NCBI RefSeq assembly: GCF_032583975.1
Contig: NZ_JAWHTF010000006.1
DNA length: 64,000 nucleotides
Source of the DNA: Gilvirhabdus luticola
Lineage (GTDB): Bacteria; Bacteroidota; Bacteroidia; Flavobacteriales; Flavobacteriaceae
Direction: 5' to 3' (one strand)
The notes under the pieces are model-generated. The model was not told the DNA's origin. It made no database searches and saw only the letters and a program-made list of their open reading frames with translations. Made by a program: the position numbers and the translations under genes. Numbering within the stretch: the stretch's first letter is position 1; each line of letters opens with the position of its first letter. Shown here in pieces: positions 35,048 through 43,529 of the stretch.

Positions 35048-35122
35048 CAAAAGTACTTTGAGTTGATCGAAATCTATTCATACTAAAGTACTAAAGTGCT
35101 CATACTTTAGTCTAAAAGTACT
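35048..35122. promoter_or_regulatory. Cluster of AAAGTACT / ACTAAAGT repeats upstream of DUF4199
   Basis: The 104-base gap between the LuxR-type gene and DUF4199 holds AAAGTACTTT (35050-35059), an inverted repeat ACTAAAGTA (35082-35090) / TACTTTAGT (35103-35111), a further CTAAAGTGCT between the arms, and AAAAGTACTT (35114-35123). The density of one octamer-like word in both orientations suggests regulator binding sites; a hairpin is also possible but lacks a T-run. Confidence 0.4.
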
Positions 35123-35126
35123 TATT

Positions 35127-35537
35127 TTAAATGATTTGTAAGTCTTTTGCTATTTGAAGCGCATGTGTGCGACGTTTGGCATTCAGTTTTACCAAAAGAT
35201 TCGAGACATGAGTTTTTATAGTACTTTCGGAAACAAATAATTTATTAGCTATTTCTTTATTTGATAACCCATCTGAAATTGCCAGCAAAACTTCATATTC
35301 ACGTTTACTAATCTCTAATTCTTCAATTTTCTTATAGTTTATTTCTGTAGAAGAATTCATCTGTTTATTTAAACTTCTCTTATTTAAATATACACCTATA
35401 AAAAAGAAAACAACTGCAATAACAGCAACTACAATTTCTACATTTAAGTTGCCAGAAATCATAGCATAATTACTTAACTGAAACAGCAAGAGTAAAGCAA
35501 AAATCAATAAAGCAAAAACAAGAATGGTTTTCTTCAC
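35127..35537 (-). CDS. Membrane-anchored LuxR/GerE-type DNA-binding protein
   Basis: 136-residue protein with two membrane helices (about residues 4-24 and 33-51) followed by a cytoplasmic LuxR-type helix-turn-helix (72-136): LEISKREYEVLLAISDGLSNKEIANKLFVSESTIKTHVSNLLVKLNAKRRTHAL is split here only by description. No receiver or autoinducer domain is present, so a signal would have to act through the membrane part. GTG start at 35537, 10 bases after the dehydrogenase gene. It probably acts on the repeat-rich region just downstream (35048-35122). Confidence 0.85.
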   Translation of the reverse strand: MKKTILVFALLIFALLLLFQLSNYAMISGNLNVEIVVAVIAVVFFFIGVYLNKRSLNKQMNSSTEINYKKIEELEISKREYEVLLAISDGLSNKEIANKLFVSESTIKTHVSNLLVKLNAKRRTHALQIAKDLQII

Positions 35538-35546
35538 ACCTGAAAG

Positions 35547-36482
35547 TTAACAAAATTTAGCTTTAATTTTATCTACAATTGTTTGCGCTAATTTTTCTTT
35601 ACTCTCTTTGGTCCAACCAGCTACATGAGGTGATAGCATTACGTTTTCTGAATTTATTAAATATTGAAAAGCTTCTGGTAACTCTGAAGAAAATAAAGTT
35701 TCAAAAGATGATTTTTCGTATTCTAAAACATCCAAACCAGCTCCCAGAATTTTTTTAGTTTTTAAAGCATCAACCAAATCATGGGTAACAACACTTTTGC
35801 CACGAGCAGTATTTATAAGCCAAAATGGTTTAGAAAATTGATTGATAAATGTCTTGTTTACCATTCCTAATGTTAATGGTGTTTCTGGTGTATGCAAACT
35901 CAAAACATCAGTATGTTTCTGGAGCAGTTGCAAAGATACTTGCTTACAGTATTCATCACCAACATTGTCTTTAATATCATAACAAATAAGCTCGACATCA
36001 AAGCCTCTTAATTTTTTTGCAAAGGCCTTACCCATATTGCCATAACCTATTAATCCAACTGTTTTTCCATCGAGTTCGATACCACGATTTTCTTCTCGTT
36101 GCCATTTACCTTGTCTAACTTCATGATCTGCCTTGTTAAGTTTGTTGAATAAAGACAAAAGCATTCCTAATGCATGTTCGCCAACCGCATTTCGGTTGCC
36201 TTCTGGAGCAGCAATAAGAGCAATGCTCTTTTTTTTAGCATAATTACAATCAATATTTTCTAATCCTGCACCAACACGACCAATAAATTTTAAGTTGACT
36301 GCTTTGTCTAAAAATGCTTTATCTATGGTAAATCGACTTCTTAAGACGATACCATCATAGTCCTGAATTTTAGTTTCAATATCTTGTTTTGAAGATGTGT
36401 AATCTTCATGATTAGTAAAACCTAAATCATTTAGTTGATTAATTAATAAAGGATGATTGGTATCAAGGTGAAGGATTTTCAT
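35547..36482 (-). CDS. D-isomer 2-hydroxyacid dehydrogenase (phosphoglycerate dehydrogenase-like)
   Basis: 311-residue NAD-dependent dehydrogenase. Rossmann motif GLIGYGNMGKAFAKKLRGF (about residues 145-163), the catalytic arginine in INTARGKSVV, glutamate region in GAGLDVLEYEK and histidine in LSPHVAGWTKES. Short for SerA because it has no ACT domain. It could make 3-phosphohydroxypyruvate for serine synthesis or act on another 2-hydroxy acid. The cupin gene directly abuts it upstream (36483) and the LuxR-type gene follows, so the three are likely one operon. Confidence 0.88.
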   Translation of the reverse strand: MKILHLDTNHPLLINQLNDLGFTNHEDYTSSKQDIETKIQDYDGIVLRSRFTIDKAFLDKAVNLKFIGRVGAGLENIDCNYAKKKSIALIAAPEGNRNAVGEHALGMLLSLFNKLNKADHEVRQGKWQREENRGIELDGKTVGLIGYGNMGKAFAKKLRGFDVELICYDIKDNVGDEYCKQVSLQLLQKHTDVLSLHTPETPLTLGMVNKTFINQFSKPFWLINTARGKSVVTHDLVDALKTKKILGAGLDVLEYEKSSFETLFSSELPEAFQYLINSENVMLSPHVAGWTKESKEKLAQTIVDKIKAKFC

Positions 36483-36848
36483 CTAGATTTCAGGATAATG
36501 TGTTTGTGTTTTTTCATGTTGTACATTTCCAGTATGCGCTGTATGCAATTTTTCAAAGAGCAACACATGAACTTCTTCGCCTTTTTTAGTACAAGGATTA
36601 TGCTCTACTCCTTTAGGGACTACAATAATTTCTCCTTCCTTAACCACTTCTGTCCTATCTCTAAATTGCATATATAATGTTCCTTTTACAACTTGAAACA
36701 ATTCATCTTCATCTTCATGACTATGCCATACAAATTCACCTTTAACTTTTGCTAGAATTACCTGCATATCGTCTACCACTGCAATTTGATGTGGATGCCA
36801 GTTTTTACTAAACTTTGTAAACTTCTCTTGGATGTTTATTGGTTTCAT
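36483..36848 (-). CDS. Cupin-domain protein
   Basis: 121-residue single-domain cupin. Motif 1 is GEFVWHSHEDEDELFQVVKG (His-x-His and Glu metal ligands) and motif 2 is IIVVPKGVEHNPCTKKGEE (His). Metal binding is thus likely. Small cupins of this kind are isomerases, dioxygenases or sugar-binding proteins; the sequence does not say which. Its stop is adjacent to the ATG of the dehydrogenase, with no gap. Confidence 0.85.
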   Translation of the reverse strand: MKPINIQEKFTKFSKNWHPHQIAVVDDMQVILAKVKGEFVWHSHEDEDELFQVVKGTLYMQFRDRTEVVKEGEIIVVPKGVEHNPCTKKGEEVHVLLFEKLHTAHTGNVQHEKTQTHYPEI

Positions 36849-36870
36849 GTTGTAAAATTACACATTTTCC

Positions 36871-36958
36871 TGTCAATGCGAATGTAATAAAGTAACCTCA
36901 TGAAAGTAAACGAGAATCATAAACAGATTACGACGTCACTTCGTTTCTCGTAATGACG
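36871..36958. repeat. Diverged palindromic intergenic repeat
   Basis: Ends TGTCAATGCGA (36871-36881) and TCGTAATGACG (36948-36958) are near-perfect inverted copies; inside lie AAACAGATTACGACGTCACT and TTCGTTTCTCG, the layout of the common flavobacterial dispersed repeat with GTCATTGCGAG-type ends. Related to the element captured in mfd at 23230-23302. It fills most of the cupin-mgtE gap. Confidence 0.7.
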
Positions 36959-36964
36959 AATGGG

Positions 36965-38335
36965 TTAAATACCGAGAATCATTTTAGCAATCCAGAAGTA
37001 AATTAGGATTCCAAAGATATCATTACTTGTAGTAATGAATGGCCCCGTTGCAATTGCTGGGTCTATACCGCGTTTGTCTAAAAACAAAGGCACAAATGTC
37101 CCTATTAAGCCAGCAACAATAATTACTGCTACCAGAGAAATAGAAATAGCTAGTGCTGTATTCATATCGCCTTTTGTGGCCCAAACAAATAAGAATAAAA
37201 AAATCGCAAGAATAAATCCATTGAGAGCAGCTAGAAACATCTCTTTCAATAATCTGCTATTTATGCTTCCTTTAACGTCATCGTTTGCTAAACCTTGAAC
37301 AATAATTGCACTAGATTGTACACCTACATTTCCAGCCATAGCTGCAATTAATGGTGTAAAGAAGAATAAAACGGCATACTTGCTGAAGGATTCTTGAAAT
37401 CCTTCCATAATTAAAAATGCGCCAACTCCTCCTAAAAGCCCAAGAAACAACCAAGGCAATCTAGCTCTTGTAAGCTGAAAAATACTATCATCATGCTCTA
37501 CATCGCTAGTTATACCAGCTGCTAATTGATAATCCTTTTCAGCTTCTTCTTTCATGACATCAACGATGTCGTCAATAGTGATTCGTCCTAATAACACTTG
37601 ATTATCGTCTACAACTGGAATAGCTTCCAAATCGTATTTTTGCATCACTTTTGCAACGTCTTCAACATCATCATTTACATTTACTGAATCTACATTTGCG
37701 TTTGAGATTTCAGCAATTTTTTGTTCACTTTTAGCAGTAATAAGGTCTTTTAAGGACAATCTGCCTATCAGTTTTTCTTCTTTATTTACTACATAAATGG
37801 AATGTACTCTGGTTACATCTTTGGCTTGCCCTCGAATTCTTCGCATGCATCCAGCAACCGTCCAAGTTTCATACACCTTAACCAGTTCTTTTGCCATAAG
37901 TCCACCAGCTGTATCTTCATCATAGGCTAAAAGTTCTTGTATTTCAGCTTTGTGCTCTTCGTCTTCAATTTGAGAAATTACAGCTTTCTGGCGATCTTCA
38001 GGCAATTCGGCAATCATGTCTGCCGCATCATCTGTATCTAGTTCCTCTATCTCTTCAGCTATTTCTTTTGCTGAAAGGTTTTTTAAAACTTTTTCTCTAA
38101 TGTCTTCATCAAGCTCCGTTAAAATATCTGAAGTGGTTTCAGAGTCTAAAAGTTTAATGATATAAATAGCATCTTCTAAATCTAGTTCGTCAAGAATTTC
38201 AGCAATATCGGCGTAATGGAAATCATCTAATAAATGATGAAGTTCTTTATCGTTTTTTTCTACAATAAGTTGTTCTACCTGGCTGATTAGTTCATCAGAT
38301 AATTCAAATAATATTTTCTCGTTTTCTTCAGACAA
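36965..38335 (-). CDS. mgtE: Magnesium transporter MgtE
   Basis: 456-residue Mg2+ channel. The N-terminal superhelical domain has the acidic repeats EIAEEIEELDTDDAADMIAELP (about 90-111); then two CBS domains (VHSIYVVNKEEKLIGRLSLKDL and AIPVVDDNQVLLGRITIDDIVDV), and five membrane helices with the pore sequence around LIAAMAGNVGVQSSAI. The CBS and N domains act as an internal Mg2+ sensor. The frame starts with TTG at 38335 (MSEENEKILFEL); no better ATG is available. It follows rsmA by 11 bases and the two are probably co-transcribed, as often seen in flavobacteria. Confidence 0.95.
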   Translation of the reverse strand: MSEENEKILFELSDELISQVEQLIVEKNDKELHHLLDDFHYADIAEILDELDLEDAIYIIKLLDSETTSDILTELDEDIREKVLKNLSAKEIAEEIEELDTDDAADMIAELPEDRQKAVISQIEDEEHKAEIQELLAYDEDTAGGLMAKELVKVYETWTVAGCMRRIRGQAKDVTRVHSIYVVNKEEKLIGRLSLKDLITAKSEQKIAEISNANVDSVNVNDDVEDVAKVMQKYDLEAIPVVDDNQVLLGRITIDDIVDVMKEEAEKDYQLAAGITSDVEHDDSIFQLTRARLPWLFLGLLGGVGAFLIMEGFQESFSKYAVLFFFTPLIAAMAGNVGVQSSAIIVQGLANDDVKGSINSRLLKEMFLAALNGFILAIFLFLFVWATKGDMNTALAISISLVAVIIVAGLIGTFVPLFLDKRGIDPAIATGPFITTSNDIFGILIYFWIAKMILGI

Positions 38336-38346
38336 CTTTAAAAGAT

Positions 38347-39129
38347 TTAACGGTTTAAATCGTCCACTCCAACTAATTGCGTAAGTGCAATAAATTCATC
38401 AACAGTTAATTGTTCTGGACGTTTGCCAAATATAACATTTGCTTTTAAATTATCTGACAAATTAAATGTTTTTAAACTATTACGAAGGGTTTTACGTCTT
38501 TGCTGAAATGCTTGTTTTACTACTTTAAAAAATAATGTCTCATCACATGGTAAGATGAAGTTTTCTTTTCTTTTTAGCAATAAAACTCCAGAATCTACTT
38601 TAGGTGGTGGATTAAAAACTTGTGGAGGCACTGTAAATAAATACGATGATTCATAAAAGGCTTGTGTTAATACCGAAAGTATTCCATACACCTTATTTCC
38701 TTCTTTCGAACATATACGTTGTGCTACTTCCTTTTGGAACATACCTGAAAATTCAGGTATTTGATTTCGCATTTCTAAAACCTTAAAAACAATTTGTGAC
38801 GAAATATTGTAAGGGAAATTTCCTATTATAGCAAAAGTTTCTTCTTTGAAAACTTGCTTTAAATCATATTTTAAAAAGTCTTGCTCTATAATTCTATCAG
38901 CAAGTTTGAGATACTCATTCTTAAGATATTCAACCGATTCTGAATCTATTTCTATAACATGAGTAATAATATCTTTTTGTAGCAGGTATTTTGTTAGTAC
39001 TCCCATTCCTGGACCAATTTCTAAAACATGCTCATAACCAGAAAATGATAAGGTGTCAGCTATTTTTTTTGCAATGTTTTCATCCTTTAAAAAATGTTGT
39101 CCTAAATGTTTCTTTGCTCTTACAGACAT
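38347..39129 (-). CDS. rsmA: 16S rRNA (adenine1518-N6/adenine1519-N6)-dimethyltransferase
   Basis: 260-residue SAM-dependent enzyme (KsgA) that dimethylates two adjacent adenines near the 3' end of 16S rRNA. Motifs: KKHLGQHFLKDENIAKKI at the N-terminus, the SAM site VLEIGPGMGVLTKYLL, the catalytic IIGNFPYNISSQIVFK and the C-terminal QAFQQRRKTLRNSLK. Standard length and ATG. Located between DUF4286 (6 bases) and mgtE (11 bases). Confidence 0.97.
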   Translation of the reverse strand: MSVRAKKHLGQHFLKDENIAKKIADTLSFSGYEHVLEIGPGMGVLTKYLLQKDIITHVIEIDSESVEYLKNEYLKLADRIIEQDFLKYDLKQVFKEETFAIIGNFPYNISSQIVFKVLEMRNQIPEFSGMFQKEVAQRICSKEGNKVYGILSVLTQAFYESSYLFTVPPQVFNPPPKVDSGVLLLKRKENFILPCDETLFFKVVKQAFQQRRKTLRNSLKTFNLSDNLKANVIFGKRPEQLTVDEFIALTQLVGVDDLNR

Positions 39130-39135
39130 AGATTT

Positions 39136-39459
39136 TTAGTTGAAGTTTACGGTATATTCATCAACTATTTGAAGTTCTGTTCTAAAGGCTAGCATTTTGT
39201 CTGCAAATTTCTTTAAACCATCATTTCTTAATCTTTCAGCATCTTCTTTATAATACGCATCCAAAGCATCTCGAGAATAGGATCTATATTGAATTGAGTA
39301 GGTATGTCCTCCCATTTCTTCTTCTACCAATACTTTGGTGAGTATTGCCTTATCGAACTTGCCGGTAGCTAATACTTCTGGTATGTGTTCTTTTATCCAA
39401 GCTAGCCATTCGTCATGGATACTCTCATCAATATTGGCTGTAACGTTGTAAATTATCAT
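39136..39459 (-). CDS. DUF4286 family protein
   Basis: 107-residue cytoplasmic protein, MIIYNVTANIDESIHDEWLAW with GGHTYSIQYRS and ADKMLAFRTELQIVDEY, the DUF4286 pattern; a dimeric alpha-beta barrel fold is likely. Function unknown. In flavobacteria the gene usually precedes rsmA, as here. ATG 39459 is the conserved start; the frame's upstream extension to 39504 overlaps the GNAT gene and was not used. Confidence 0.88.
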   Translation of the reverse strand: MIIYNVTANIDESIHDEWLAWIKEHIPEVLATGKFDKAILTKVLVEEEMGGHTYSIQYRSYSRDALDAYYKEDAERLRNDGLKKFADKMLAFRTELQIVDEYTVNFN

Positions 39460-39460
39460 T

Positions 39461-39973
39461 TTAAAGTTTTTTTGAAAATAACAAAAGTTCTTCATCATTC
39501 TCAAAGGGTTTTATCTTTTTTTCAAAAGACAAACCAACCTTTTCTAACAAATGAATAGATGATTTGTTGGTTGGTAATGTTATGGCAACAATTCTTTTTA
39601 AATTGAATTGTCGCTTTGCTATATTCAAAATTTCTACAGACGACTCATATCCAAACCCTTTTCCTTCATATTCAGGTAACATTGCAAAACCGATATCTAC
39701 GTCATCTAATTCTTCTCTCTTTACTATTCCGCAAGTTCCTATTGCTTTGTTCCTTTCTGATTTTAACTCCAGTTTGTAAAACCCAAATCCAAATTCCTTG
39801 TAGCTTTTAATAGCGCCATTTTTAAGATACTCTTCAGCATCTTTTACCGATTTCAAATTTCTGTCACCAATATATTTTATCCAATTAGGAGAATTAGCCA
39901 ACTCTAAAAAAAAGGATGCGTCGTTCTTGGTGAATTTTTTTACAAAGAGTCTTTCGGTTTCAGCTACACACAT
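39461..39973 (-). CDS. GNAT N-acetyltransferase, RimJ/RimL-like
   Basis: 170-residue acetyltransferase with ETERLFVKKFTKNDASFFLELANSP at the start, DVDIGFAMLPEYEGKGFGYESS (acetyl-CoA loop EGKGFG) and RIVAITLPTNKSSIHLLEKVGL in the C-terminal half. This is the RimJ/RimL subgroup that acetylates protein N-termini or small amines. It lies 8 bases from the TPR gene and 1 base from DUF4286, in the rsmA operon. Confidence 0.88.
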   Translation of the reverse strand: MCVAETERLFVKKFTKNDASFFLELANSPNWIKYIGDRNLKSVKDAEEYLKNGAIKSYKEFGFGFYKLELKSERNKAIGTCGIVKREELDDVDIGFAMLPEYEGKGFGYESSVEILNIAKRQFNLKRIVAITLPTNKSSIHLLEKVGLSFEKKIKPFENDEELLLFSKKL

Positions 39974-39981
39974 TTCATGAA

Positions 39982-41757
39982 CTAATTTATCGCATCTCCA
40001 CGAAGTGCCCTGAAACTTTTTCTGGAATCTACAAAATAGATACTATCTGCATGATTAAAGATGATTTGCTCATAAAGTTCCTTGGCTTTTTCTGGCTGAT
40101 CTAATTTGTTTGCATATAGTTCTGCTAACGAGAAAATAGCATCATCTATCAAAATACTATCGCTATAATTTTTAATGATGTTATTGTAATTGTTATCAGC
40201 TTTTTCAAATTCCTGCTTTTTAACAAACAATTGTGCTTGCTTTAATAATGCTTGCGGTATTATAGTTTCCGTTTTATGCTCCTCTAAAATTTTATCTAAT
40301 AATACTATTGCTTCATCATTCTTGTTTTGAAATGCCAATAAGTCTGCTTTAGCATATAGTTTTAAAGCAACCTGTAACGAATCATCGTACTTATTATCAG
40401 AAATAAGAAGCTTTAAATCCAAGGCATCATTGGCTATTAATTGTGATGTGGAAGATTTTAAAATCTTTAATTGAGATTCGGCCCATTGAAAGTCTCCTTT
40501 GTAGTAACTCGTTTTTGCGACTCTAAATCTTGCATCTTGAGAAATGGTGCTGTTTTTTAAGTTACGTTGTATTTGTGTATAGTAAATGAGTGCTTCATTA
40601 AACTTTTCTTGTAGCACCAAAATATCTCCAAGCTCTATTTTAACTTGGGCTTGTTGAAATGTAGAAAGTTGTAATAATAAGGTTTCTTTTAAAAAGGAAG
40701 TAGCTTTATCTGGTTCGTTCATATAAAAAGCCAAAAAATGTCCATAGGCTATTTGTAATTGAAGCGTTTGAGAGAATTTACCATATTCATCAAATAATGT
40801 TAAAAACTTTTGTTGAATGTTATTATAATCTACTTCATGTCCATAGGTTAGTTCCAACTGAAGTAAATTATAATGTGCGTCAAGCTTTGTGTCTATATCT
40901 TGAGCTGTATCAATTAAATAATGGAATATTTCATTGGCAATTTCGTTTTCATTTTCATTTACAGCAATAGAAGCTAGTTCTTCAATTCTGTCCAAACTTT
41001 CTGGTTGGCGGTTAAAGATAGCTTTCTCTTGCATAAAGGCTTTTCTGAAATCCTTTTGTTGAATAAACAGCCAGCTTAACATTTCATTCCATAATAAATC
41101 AGGTTCTTCCTGGATTTTCTTCAAAAGTATTTTTCGAAGGGTTGCATTGTTTTCATTAGTGCTATTTTCACTAATAAAATCACTTATAACACGTTTAATA
41201 TTGTTTAAGTAAGATGGATTGAATTTAACAAATTGAACATAAGCTGTAAACATTTTTTCAATGTCTCCTTGCTCTCCATAAATTTGGGCTAGTTGCATAT
41301 CAAAGTTAAGATCTGGAGCCAATGTCATGGCATTCTCATAAGCGGTAATAGCTAGATCTAATAATGAATGATCAACAAAAGACTGTGCTACAGAAAACAC
41401 ATAGCGTGCGTTTATGTTAAGACTCTCTAACGCTTTATTATAATTTATGTTTGCATTAGTAATATCATCTTTGAGCTGATAATTATACCCTAATTCTACA
41501 TACAATGATGGATAGTTAATTCGTTTTAGTTGATTTAATATTAAAGATTCCGATTCATCATATTGTTCTAGTTGCTGATGAGTCTTTACCAGCTGAACTA
41601 AATAACTTACATTACCAGGATTTGCATCATGCAATCTTTGGAAAGACGATAGAGCTTTTTCAAATTCTCCTTTCTTAAAATACTCTTTTGCTAAAATATC
41701 ATCTTGTGCAAATGCAACACATGATATTAAAAAAGTTATTGTTAAAAGAAATCTCAT
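39982..41757 (-). CDS. Secreted/periplasmic tetratricopeptide-repeat protein
   Basis: 591-residue protein with a signal peptide (MRFLLTITFLISCVAFAQ|DDILA) and at least ten TPR-like helical pairs: EYFKKGEFEKALSSFQRLHDANPGN at the start, NINYNKALESLNINARYVFSVAQ, and QEFEKADNNYNNIIKNYSDS followed by LDQPEKAKELYEQIIFNHADS near the end. Such proteins are scaffolds for envelope complexes in Bacteroidetes. It is the first gene of the run leading to rsmA and mgtE. No catalytic motif is seen. Confidence 0.85.
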   Translation of the reverse strand: MRFLLTITFLISCVAFAQDDILAKEYFKKGEFEKALSSFQRLHDANPGNVSYLVQLVKTHQQLEQYDESESLILNQLKRINYPSLYVELGYNYQLKDDITNANINYNKALESLNINARYVFSVAQSFVDHSLLDLAITAYENAMTLAPDLNFDMQLAQIYGEQGDIEKMFTAYVQFVKFNPSYLNNIKRVISDFISENSTNENNATLRKILLKKIQEEPDLLWNEMLSWLFIQQKDFRKAFMQEKAIFNRQPESLDRIEELASIAVNENENEIANEIFHYLIDTAQDIDTKLDAHYNLLQLELTYGHEVDYNNIQQKFLTLFDEYGKFSQTLQLQIAYGHFLAFYMNEPDKATSFLKETLLLQLSTFQQAQVKIELGDILVLQEKFNEALIYYTQIQRNLKNSTISQDARFRVAKTSYYKGDFQWAESQLKILKSSTSQLIANDALDLKLLISDNKYDDSLQVALKLYAKADLLAFQNKNDEAIVLLDKILEEHKTETIIPQALLKQAQLFVKKQEFEKADNNYNNIIKNYSDSILIDDAIFSLAELYANKLDQPEKAKELYEQIIFNHADSIYFVDSRKSFRALRGDAIN

Positions 41758-41810
41758 TTGTAGAGTTTGTGTAAATATAACAAATGTGTAAAGCAGAAAT
41801 TGTAAATATT

Positions 41811-41845
41811 ATTATAAAAAAATGCCCGAAAAGAATTCGGGCATT
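41811..41845 (-). terminator. Strong rho-independent terminator (minus strand)
   Basis: Perfect 10-bp stem AATGCCCGAA (41821-41830) / TTCGGGCATT (41836-41845) with a five-base loop. On the minus strand it is followed by a run of T's (bases 41820 down to 41811). It terminates the short gene at 41936-42061; nothing else on that strand lies between. Confidence 0.85.
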
Positions 41846-41935
41846 AACCAACCAAAATAAATGTGCTATTAACCATTGTAAATTTAAAAATGATTCAATT
41901 ACTCGATCGGGACATTTCTTGACGAAATTTTTTTA

Positions 41936-42061
41936 TTATCTATTTGCTATTACAATTTCTGTTTTAGATTCTGATTTAAAAAAATCTGAATCAGATAACA
42001 AAACCTTATGAGCAATTACAACCAAGGTAATAAGTAGTAAAATACGCTTAAAGTTTTTCAT
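41936..42061 (-). CDS. Small 41-residue signal-peptide/membrane protein
   Basis: ATG at 42061 opens 41 codons: MKNFKRILLLITLVVIAHKV is a basic start plus hydrophobic helix, then an acidic/polar tail (LLSDSDFFKSESKTEIVIAN). The gene ends 90 bases before a strong minus-strand terminator, the only thing that terminator can serve, which is the main reason to believe it. It sits in the 457-base gap between the TPR gene and serS. Family unknown. Confidence 0.55.
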   Translation of the reverse strand: MKNFKRILLLITLVVIAHKVLLSDSDFFKSESKTEIVIANR

Positions 42062-42214
42062 AGTTCGTTAGTTTATGATATTTGGGACTACTAACTTCTA
42101 AATAATTTGGAAACAGGCAAAAAAAATATGTAGAAAATCGTTAAATGACGTTCATTTGTTACCGTTCATCGATAAAAATGAAAATAATCAATATATTTTG
42201 TAAGCTTTTTCTTA

Positions 42215-43486
42215 TTAATTAATAATGTCAAACCCTGTATATGGAATTAACACTTCTGGTACTTTTATACCATCTTTTGTTTGATAGTTTTCTAAAATAC
42301 CTGCTAAAACTCTTGGCAAAGCTAAAGAACTGCCGTTAAGCGTATGAGCCAATTCATTTTTACCGTCTGAATTTTTGAAGCGTAATTTTAATCTGTTTGC
42401 CTGAAATGTTTCAAAATTAGAAACTGAAGAAATTTCAAGCCATCTATCTTGTGCAGTAGAGAACACTTCAAAATCATAAGTTAATGCAGATGTAAATCCC
42501 AAATCTCCGCCACATAATCTTAAAATTCTGTACGGTAATTTTAATTCCTTCAAAATCACTTTGACATGATCTACCATTCCATCAAGAGCCACATAAGAAT
42601 GATCTGGATGCTCAACACGTAAAATCTCCACCTTATCGAATTGGTGTAATCTGTTCAATCCTCTAACGTGTGCGCCATAACTTCCGGCTTCTCTTCTAAA
42701 ACAAGGAGTGTAACTTGTAATCCCAATTGGTAAATCAGTTTCATTTAAAACTACGTCTCTAAAAATGTTGGTGCCTGGAACTTCGGCAGTTGGAATCAAA
42801 TACAAATTATCTTCTGTTACATGATACATCTGCCCTTCCTTGTCTGGTATTTGACCAGTACCAAAACCAGAAGCTTCATTAACCAAATGAGGCAATTGAT
42901 ACTCTGTATAACCTGCAGCAGTATTCTTATCTAGAAAATAAGTTATCAAAGCTCGTTGAAGTTTTGCTCCTTTCCCTTTGTAAACAGGAAAACCAGAGCC
43001 TGTAATTTTATTTCCTAATTCAAAATCTATAATGTCATATTTCTTTGCAAGTTCCCAATGAGGTAACGCATCACCATGTAATTCTGGAACATCGCCTTCT
43101 CTAAATACTTCTTCGTTATCTTCATCTGTATTTCCTGAAGGAACAATTTCGTTAGGAATGTTGGGTATTTTATACAATAGTTCATTTAAATCGTCTGCCT
43201 TTTTGTTTAACGCTTCAGAAACTATTTTAGATGTATCCTTTAACTCTGTGGTTTTTTGTTTCATTTCATTGGCTTTGTCGACCTGACCAGATTTGAAAAG
43301 AAGTCCTATTTCTTTAGATAGAGTATTAGATTCTGCCAATGTTTTATCCAATTCTGTCTGTAAACGCCTTCTGTCTTCATCCAAAACAATGACCTCATCA
43401 ATCAAACTACTAACATCTATATTTCTTTTTGCTAATCGTTTAATGACTAAATCTCTATTTTCTCTAATAAAAGATACTTGTAACAT
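42215..43486 (-). CDS. serS: Seryl-tRNA synthetase
   Basis: 423-residue class II aminoacyl-tRNA synthetase for serine. The N-terminal long coiled-coil arm (residues 30-105) that grips the tRNA long variable arm is visible (DEDRRRLQTELDKTLAESN...KQKTTELKDTSK). Motif 2 reads FRREAGSYGAHVRGLNRLHQF, with motif 3 NGSSLALPRVLAGILENYQ near the end. ATG at 43486 (MLQVSFIRENRDLVIKRL) is standard. Stand-alone gene. Confidence 0.97.
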   Translation of the reverse strand: MLQVSFIRENRDLVIKRLAKRNIDVSSLIDEVIVLDEDRRRLQTELDKTLAESNTLSKEIGLLFKSGQVDKANEMKQKTTELKDTSKIVSEALNKKADDLNELLYKIPNIPNEIVPSGNTDEDNEEVFREGDVPELHGDALPHWELAKKYDIIDFELGNKITGSGFPVYKGKGAKLQRALITYFLDKNTAAGYTEYQLPHLVNEASGFGTGQIPDKEGQMYHVTEDNLYLIPTAEVPGTNIFRDVVLNETDLPIGITSYTPCFRREAGSYGAHVRGLNRLHQFDKVEILRVEHPDHSYVALDGMVDHVKVILKELKLPYRILRLCGGDLGFTSALTYDFEVFSTAQDRWLEISSVSNFETFQANRLKLRFKNSDGKNELAHTLNGSSLALPRVLAGILENYQTKDGIKVPEVLIPYTGFDIIN

Positions 43487-43529
43487 GTATTAAAATTTAA
43501 GTCGCAAATTTAATGAATTACAACAACAT

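Noticed and set aside
41784..42011. 75-codon plus-strand frame in the TPR-serS gap
   Set aside because: It runs through the strong minus-strand terminator hairpin and over the more convincing 41-residue minus-strand gene; composition and start are not protein-like.
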